NCBI GenBank assembly: GCA_964580575.1
Contig: CAZOLJ010000060.1
Span: forward strand, 1-27,584
Source of the DNA: CAVPDE01 sp964580575
Lineage (GTDB): Bacteria > Desulfobacterota > DSM-4660 > Desulfatiglandales > HGW-15
Reading direction: 5' to 3'
Length of the DNA stretch: 27,584 bases
Part shown: one piece after another, positions 22,997 to 27,584 of the stretch
How positions within the stretch are numbered: the stretch's first letter is position 1
Layout of the letters: each line of letters starts with the position of its first letter
The notes under the pieces: generated by a model
What the model saw: the letters and a program-made list of their open reading frames with translations, nothing else
Told to the model about the DNA's origin: nothing
Database searches by the model: none
Position numbers and translations under genes: made by a program

Positions 22997-23982
22997 CTTT
23001 TTCTCCTTACGCCCTCTGCTTTTTTTGGGCTCAATTTTTCTTTGAAGACAAGCTCTGGTTTTTTCATGTACACCTGGGTGTCCGCAGGGACGGACTCGGT
23101 GAGCCACACATTGCCCCCGATCACGGAACGGGCGCCGATCACCGTGTCCCCGCCCAGGAGAGTTGCCCCGGAGTAAATGATCACGTCGTCTTCGATGGTG
23201 GGGTGTCGCTTTCTGTTCCTGAGGCTTTCCACCTCTTCTCTCTGCACGGACAGGGCGCCGAGAGTCACCCCCTGGTAAATTCGCACCCGTTTCCCGATCT
23301 CGCAGGTCTCGCCGATGACCACCCCTGTTCCGTGATCGATGAAAAAACTCTCTCCGATGTGAGCTCCCGGGTGGATGTCGATCCCTGTCATGCTGTGCGC
23401 GTATTCGGTCATGATCCGCGGGAGCAGGGGAATGCCCTGCTCGTGGAGCTGATGGGCGATGCGGTACACGGTTATGGCAAAAAGCCCCGGATAGCTGAAG
23501 ATGATCTCGTCAAAGCCTTTGGCCGCAGGATCACCCTTGTAGGCTGCACGCACATCCATGGCAAGCAGGCTTCGCAAACGGGGGAGATGGTGCATGAAGG
23601 CGATAGCCGCCTCCTGCCCTCTCTGTTCGCAATGGGTGCAGGGCTGGCTGTAGCGGAGGCACTCGTGCCGGATGGACAGGGTGATCTGCTCCGCCAGGGC
23701 TTCAAACAAGGCAGTCGCTTCCTGCCCGAAATAGTAGCTGAGGTTGATGCTGTCCACCCGGGAGCGAATGAAGTACCCCGGGTACAGGATGCGTCTTGCC
23801 TTTTCGATGACGCTTATCGTGGCCTCCCTTGATGGAATGGGCTCCGGACTGATGTGTTCGAAGCAATCCCCGGTCCTGCAGCTCAGCACGAGCTCGTCCA
23901 CGATGGCGGGTATCTCCTCCCGGCGGTGCTCAGAATCAAGGACCTCCACTTTACACTGATCCACTGTTGCCAAGTATTCCAT
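22993..23982 (-). CDS. cysE: Serine O-acetyltransferase (long EpsC/CysE type)
   Basis: This 329-residue protein acetylates serine with acetyl-CoA, the first step of cysteine synthesis. The N-terminal ~170 residues are helical, with several Cys (CRTGDCF and CTHCEQRGQE); this is the extended form found in anaerobes. The C-terminal part is a left-handed beta-helix of hexapeptide repeats (DIHPGAHIGESFFIDHGTG, VVIGETCEIG, IEDDVIIYSGATLLGGDTVIGARSVIGGNVW), with the catalytic DHGTGVVIGET motif. ATG 23982 is chosen because AAGGGGG lies 6 nt upstream; a GTG at 23988 would sit on that site. It is first in the cysE-cysK pair. The C-terminus lacks the terminal Ile used by classical CysE to bind CysK. Confidence 0.93.
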   Translation of the reverse strand: MEYLATVDQCKVEVLDSEHRREEIPAIVDELVLSCRTGDCFEHISPEPIPSREATISVIEKARRILYPGYFIRSRVDSINLSYYFGQEATALFEALAEQITLSIRHECLRYSQPCTHCEQRGQEAAIAFMHHLPRLRSLLAMDVRAAYKGDPAAKGFDEIIFSYPGLFAITVYRIAHQLHEQGIPLLPRIMTEYAHSMTGIDIHPGAHIGESFFIDHGTGVVIGETCEIGKRVRIYQGVTLGALSVQREEVESLRNRKRHPTIEDDVIIYSGATLLGGDTVIGARSVIGGNVWLTESVPADTQVYMKKPELVFKEKLSPKKAEGVRRKR

Positions 23983-23988
23983 GTCCAC

Positions 23989-24415
23989 CCCCTTGTCCCT
24001 TTTCTCTTTGCGCCGCTTCCCCCCCTCCCCTAACCCCTCCCGCCAAGGGAGGGGAGTCTTGAGCGATGAGCGATGGTTTCCTCCCCCTTGATGGGGGAGG
24101 AGAGGTGGGGGTGAAGGGAAGCTGCCCTGCCGACTTATGGCGAGGTACCGCGCTGGCAGATTCTATCGGCTTTGATGAAATCCGCCAACAGGGAAATTCT
24201 ATATGTAAAATAATCATCGAACATTTGACAGCCTTGCAAAAATCTGGAAAGCATCCTTTTTTGTCATTCCGGCGAAAGCCGGGAACCGGAGTGACGACTT
24301 CTGACGAAGCCGTCATTTTTGATTTGCGCAAGGGCCCCTCAAAATCTTAAACTGATTCCCCCTTGCCCCGCTTTCGTGAAGGGGGGAAGGGGGGATTTTG
24401 ATGGAGTAAGGGTCT
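23989..24415. repeat. Repeat-rich divergent intergenic region
   Basis: This ~430-bp gap between cysE (minus) and the DUF362 gene (plus) holds several repeats: a family A pair at 24018-24118 (the half GTTTCCTCCCCCTTGATGGG onward is the inverse of the 18937 and 25625 copies); GTCATTCCGGCGAAAGCCGG with its GAGTGAC end at 24262-24297, a hairpin type common as dispersed repeats in many proteobacteria; and a further C/G-rich hairpin at 24352-24403. An AT-rich stretch (about 24180-24260) with a perfect TTGACA near 24226 has no good -10 at 16-18 bp. No gene is supported. Confidence 0.55.
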
Positions 24416-25621
24416 ATGGAACGAAGAGCATTTCTGAAAGTGTTGGCGCAGGCCGCCGCGGTAGCGTTCTGGTGGCGTAAAGAGAAGGTGGCCTTTTCTC
24501 AGCCTCCTAGCGGTGCCAAGCTGCCCGCGCGACGGACGCCGACCCGGGTTTCCTTGGCCGGCGTGGGACGAGGCGCCTCGCCGCAGATCGTGAGATCTGC
24601 GGTTCGCGCTGCAGCAGAATCGGCCACGGACTTCTCATGGCTGTCCAAAGGCGACGCCGTGTTCATCAAGCCCGCCCTCAACTCGGGCAACCCCTATCCT
24701 GCCACGACGAGTCCGGAGGCCATAGGAGCGGTTGTGGAGATCCTCAAGGACAAGGGAGCGCGGCGAGTGATTGTGGGAGACATGTGCGGCATAGAGCACG
24801 TGAAGCTCTCGCAGGAAAGCCTTTCAGGAAGCTCGCGCCAGCTCATGGAGGCATCAGGCATGGCCAGGGCCGCGGAAGCAGCGGGTGCGGAACTCCACTT
24901 TTTCGAAGAAGCCGGGTGGTCTACCTTTTATGAAGACTTTCCTGCTGGAGGTTCCCACTGGAAACAGGGTCTCATGATGCCGTGCATCCTCAAGGAGGTG
25001 GATCACATCATCCTCATGCCCCGTTGCGCCAGACACGTGCTCGCAGGCAGCACCCTTGGACTGAAGGCCGCGGTGGGCTACTGGCGCACGGACACTCGAT
25101 TGGAATACCACAAGGACGCCTCCACGTTTCAGGAGAAGACCGCAGAAGGCAACACGGTCAACACCCTTCTCAAGAAACAGCGTCTCGTGCTTTCCGCAGC
25201 AGACAAGATCCTCACCACCTTCGGTCCGGACAAAGGTTTCGTGTCCCAGCCCGAGATCGGCCTGGTTATGGCATCGGAGTCGGTGGTGGCCCACGACATG
25301 GTGTCCCTGGCGTGGCTCTTGGAAAACAGGCTCGCTGTCCCTTCATCGGAGAAGGAAGGATTCAAAGACCCTTATGGCAGCCAGGTGATGGTCAGTGCCG
25401 CCAATCACTGGGTGGTAAGCAAACTTGGTGGTTTGGGCCAGGCGATCGGCTCGGAGAGACTGAATCGGAAGGACATCAACACGATCTGGGATGACCGGGT
25501 TCTCAACCGCGCCTACCAGGTTTTCGCGGGCATGCCCGCAGTGGTCCTCGATCCGGCCAACGATGTGGTGCCCCATGCCCTGAAGAAGAGGTTGGCGGAA
25601 TGCACGACGCCTCCGGCGTGA
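24416..25621 (+). CDS. Tat-exported DUF362 domain protein
   Basis: This 401-residue protein begins MERRAFLKVLAQAAAVAFWW, a twin-arginine-type signal (RRAFLK) with a short hydrophobic core, so it is probably exported folded, with a cofactor. The body matches DUF362: FIKPALNSGNPYPATTSPEAIGAVVEILKDKGARRVIVGD, then DHIILMPRCARHVLAGSTLGLKAAVGYWR, LSAADKILTTFGPDKG, VVAHDMVSLAWLL. Some DUF362 proteins carry a 4Fe-4S module, but no CxxCxxC ferredoxin motif is seen here; isolated cysteines occur in GDMCGIEHV and MPCIL. The function of the family is unknown. ATG 24416 follows GGAGTAAGGG. It precedes another Tat-type gene, separated by one palindromic repeat; the pair may be co-transcribed. Confidence 0.82.
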   Translation: MERRAFLKVLAQAAAVAFWWRKEKVAFSQPPSGAKLPARRTPTRVSLAGVGRGASPQIVRSAVRAAAESATDFSWLSKGDAVFIKPALNSGNPYPATTSPEAIGAVVEILKDKGARRVIVGDMCGIEHVKLSQESLSGSSRQLMEASGMARAAEAAGAELHFFEEAGWSTFYEDFPAGGSHWKQGLMMPCILKEVDHIILMPRCARHVLAGSTLGLKAAVGYWRTDTRLEYHKDASTFQEKTAEGNTVNTLLKKQRLVLSAADKILTTFGPDKGFVSQPEIGLVMASESVVAHDMVSLAWLLENRLAVPSSEKEGFKDPYGSQVMVSAANHWVVSKLGGLGQAIGSERLNRKDINTIWDDRVLNRAYQVFAGMPAVVLDPANDVVPHALKKRLAECTTPPA

Positions 25622-25624
25622 AAA

Positions 25625-25672
25625 TCCCCACCCCCACCCTTGCCCTCCCCCGTCGAGGGGGAGGGGGATTCC
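25625..25672. repeat. GC-rich palindromic repeat (family A)
   Basis: CACCCCCACCCTTGCCCTCC then CCCGTCGAGGGGGAGGGGGATTCC is nearly identical to 18937-18979. It occupies almost the entire gap between the DUF362 and phosphatase genes, and its G-rich arm ends about 14 nt before the downstream ATG. Confidence 0.65.
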
Positions 25673-25685
25673 GGATTTGGTGATC

Positions 25686-27536
25686 ATGCACAAAAGCGAT
25701 TCCGTAAAAAACCGATTGCGACGCTTTAACAGAAGATCTTTTCTGCAGACCTGCGGCGCGCTCGTGGGGACTGCACTTGTGTCGGCAAAGGTTCCTCCTT
25801 TGATTGGCCGCGCTTTTGCCGCAGCAGGGGAGACGCAGAAACCGGTCAAAACCGAGAGAGCTCCCAGGCGGCTCATCTACATTGCCATTGACGCCCTGCA
25901 CCCGAAATATCTTGAGCTGAATTCCAAGGGACAGCCCGGCGGCATGGAGGGCGACTGGCTCATGCCATCCCTTCGCGCCTTCCTTAGCAGGGCCGTGTGG
26001 TATCCCGAGGCAAAGACCTATCTGCCGGCTGCCACCGACATGAACCACCTGAATGCACTCGCCGGCGCCAGCATGGCTCAGAACGGGATCATCGGCGTCT
26101 GGGCCCAGCCTGTGGGCTGGGACGAAAAAGGAAAAGCCGTCATCAGGCATTCCCACCTCTCCATGGCAAGGGACGACAAAGGCCGTCCTGTGGACACGCT
26201 CTTCCACGCCTGGAAGCGGCGCTGGCCCGGGTCTAAGACGCTCTTCATTACAGGCAAGGGTTGGATGGGCGAGATGTTCCGCCAGCCTGCACCCGGATCC
26301 GGCATCGACATTCTCGTGACAGGCACCGATTTCCCATCCTATCTGCAGGCGCCGCAAAAAGAGAGTTTCGCAGACCCGCTGACAGACAAGGACCCTGCAT
26401 GCGATCCGGAGTCAGGAAGCGCGGGGTTTTTCGGCTGGAAGGAACTCCGCTGGGGGAATGTCCTGCGCCACTTCAGCCCGAGCACCGTGATGTCCCGTCT
26501 CTGGTCAGGCCAGGGCGGCATGCTCACGCGCCAGATGGTGAAATACCCGGGGCATTTTCCCCACGATCGCTGGATCGTGGATTCCACTCTGGAAATATTC
26601 CGACGACAGGACCCGGACATGGCCTACATCCTGATGGCCCAGACGGACGACGCATGCCACTGCATCGGGTGCGGGTGGGATCCTTCAGAGTTCGTCGCCT
26701 CCCAGGATCCGGTGGCCCTGGCCAAAGGGTGCGAGATGAAACCCGAGTACGCCCTGGTGAGCAGCCGCAACCCGCTCCTTTTCAGGGAGGCGACCCTCGA
26801 CGCGATTCGCGACGTGGACCTCCAGTTCGGCAGGCTGATGAAAGGCTTCGAGAGGCAGGGGATCCTGCAAGATGCCACCATCATTCTCCTGAGCGATCAT
26901 TCCGCCGTCAACCACCTTTATTCCACAGATTTCTCGACGACGGACGTCATGGCCATCCTGGAGAAAGCGGAGCTTGTGGTACAGGACAACGTCTATTGCT
27001 TCAGCGTGAGCAGTTACGGTGTGCTCTACTGGCGCGACAGGAAAGAGACGGTCCCTGCCGCCAAAGACCTGCTCCTCAAGCACAGGGCGTGGAATCCCCA
27101 GACCCAGAAGCAAGAGTGCCCCTGGTGGGTCCTGGACCGCCGCGACATGAAGGAAGGGGTGAAAGACGTCTCCCTCGCGGGAGAACTGTATCACACGTAT
27201 TTTGCGGAAACGGACAGGGAGAAGAGCATGATATGGCCTGACCTCATCGTGCTCGCGAAGAACGGGTGGCAGATACCGGCCTACAACGGCCACGTGCCGA
27301 ACGTGGGCATTAAGGCGCCGTCATGGACTCCGGCTTTCCGCGTGTACAACGGAGGGCACGGATCCGTGGACACACTCCCCATTGTCGCGGCCATTGCCGT
27401 GCCGGGTGGAAAGCCGGGCGTTAACCCTAAGGGGATAAGGATCGGCGATCTCGGCGCCACGGCCGCATCCCTCATGGGCCTCAAGCTCCGGAGCACGGTC
27501 ATCGGCCAAGATCTGAGCGGCGACCTGGTTTCATAA
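25686..27536 (+). CDS. Tat-exported alkaline-phosphatase-superfamily hydrolase (type I phosphodiesterase-like)
   Basis: This 616-residue protein begins with a classic Tat signal (NRRSFLQTCGALVGTALVSA, RR at 16-17), so it is a periplasmic metalloenzyme. Alkaline phosphatase superfamily motifs are in order: first metal Asp D69 (IYIAIDALHPKYLE), the likely nucleophile T117 in PAATDMNH, D321 or D322 with H325 (AQTDDACH), the D404-H405 pair (LLSDHSAVNH) and the late His H558 (NGGHGSVDTLP). All metal-binding positions expected of nucleotide pyrophosphatase/phosphodiesterase members seem present. The substrate is unknown (phosphate diester, phosphonate or sulfate ester are all possible for the superfamily). 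The start is ATG 25686; GTG 25680 and TTG 25677 are in frame, and the ribosome site is weak. It follows a Tat-type DUF362 gene. Confidence 0.85.
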   Translation: MHKSDSVKNRLRRFNRRSFLQTCGALVGTALVSAKVPPLIGRAFAAAGETQKPVKTERAPRRLIYIAIDALHPKYLELNSKGQPGGMEGDWLMPSLRAFLSRAVWYPEAKTYLPAATDMNHLNALAGASMAQNGIIGVWAQPVGWDEKGKAVIRHSHLSMARDDKGRPVDTLFHAWKRRWPGSKTLFITGKGWMGEMFRQPAPGSGIDILVTGTDFPSYLQAPQKESFADPLTDKDPACDPESGSAGFFGWKELRWGNVLRHFSPSTVMSRLWSGQGGMLTRQMVKYPGHFPHDRWIVDSTLEIFRRQDPDMAYILMAQTDDACHCIGCGWDPSEFVASQDPVALAKGCEMKPEYALVSSRNPLLFREATLDAIRDVDLQFGRLMKGFERQGILQDATIILLSDHSAVNHLYSTDFSTTDVMAILEKAELVVQDNVYCFSVSSYGVLYWRDRKETVPAAKDLLLKHRAWNPQTQKQECPWWVLDRRDMKEGVKDVSLAGELYHTYFAETDREKSMIWPDLIVLAKNGWQIPAYNGHVPNVGIKAPSWTPAFRVYNGGHGSVDTLPIVAAIAVPGGKPGVNPKGIRIGDLGATAASLMGLKLRSTVIGQDLSGDLVS

Positions 27537-27584
27537 TATTTAGAAACTTAAGGGCGTCCCCCAAAGTCCCTGGAGTAATGGTTT

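Noticed and set aside
24066..24350. Plus-strand frame of 94 codons between cysE and the DUF362 gene
   Set aside because: It runs through palindromic repeats (GTCATTCCGGCGAAAGCCGG and family A), so it is repeat sequence rather than a gene.
25503..26357. Minus-strand frame of 284 codons
   Set aside because: It runs antisense across the end of the DUF362 gene and the start of the phosphatase gene, with no motif of its own.

Overview
The window looks like a chromosomal segment of an anaerobic deltaproteobacterium (Desulfobacterota, for example a sulfate-reducing or syntrophic lineage). The basis is gene content: a giant BadF/HgdC-type acyl-CoA dehydratase activase, tandem acyl-CoA dehydrogenases, an acetoacetate-decarboxylase-like protein, a B12-type radical SAM protein, several anaerobe-style hypothetical proteins, and intergenic spaces littered with GC-rich palindromic repeats. 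The genus cannot be named from the sequence. No rRNA, tRNA, CRISPR array or phage module was seen.

Layout, left to right. 1-690 holds the end of a CoA-ligase-like gene and a decayed spacer with a likely haloalkane dehalogenase N-terminal remnant. 853-2523 is a radical SAM gene. 2777-8697 is a tight three-gene operon with overlapping ends: sensor kinase, OmpR-type regulator and a 1410-residue CoA dehydratase activase, behind a good sigma70-like promoter. 9049-9807 is a DUF1355-like protein, converging on an mreB gene (9809-10839, minus) that carries a one-base frameshift. 10840-11350 holds a structured RNA-like segment and a 37-codon ORF but no large gene. 11351-13237 (minus) is a secreted lytic transglycosylase. 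13494-15646 is a plus-strand group (short ORF, TPR protein, unknown protein) interrupted by a 317-bp MITE-like element with an 8-bp target duplication. 15898-16311 is a double-ACT protein, and 16420-16557 an internally deleted zinc-metallopeptidase remnant that still has its promoter and ribosome site.

16884-21848 is a minus-strand cluster read in the order DUF1214, DUF1254, epimerase, acyl-CoA dehydrogenase, second acyl-CoA dehydrogenase, acetoacetate decarboxylase family. It is damaged: the epimerase has a homopolymer frameshift and runs into a 5'-truncated dehydrogenase at a sharp junction. 22070-23982 (minus) is a cysE-cysK cysteine biosynthesis operon. 24416-27536 holds two plus-strand genes for predicted Tat-exported proteins, a DUF362 protein and an alkaline-phosphatase-superfamily enzyme.

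The most distinctive points are the kinase/regulator/activase operon, the MITE splitting an operon, the dehydrogenase pair in which one member lacks the catalytic Glu, and the number of damaged genes (two frameshifts, one junction, two remnants). The single-base frameshifts could be sequencing errors; the remnants and the junction are harder to explain that way.
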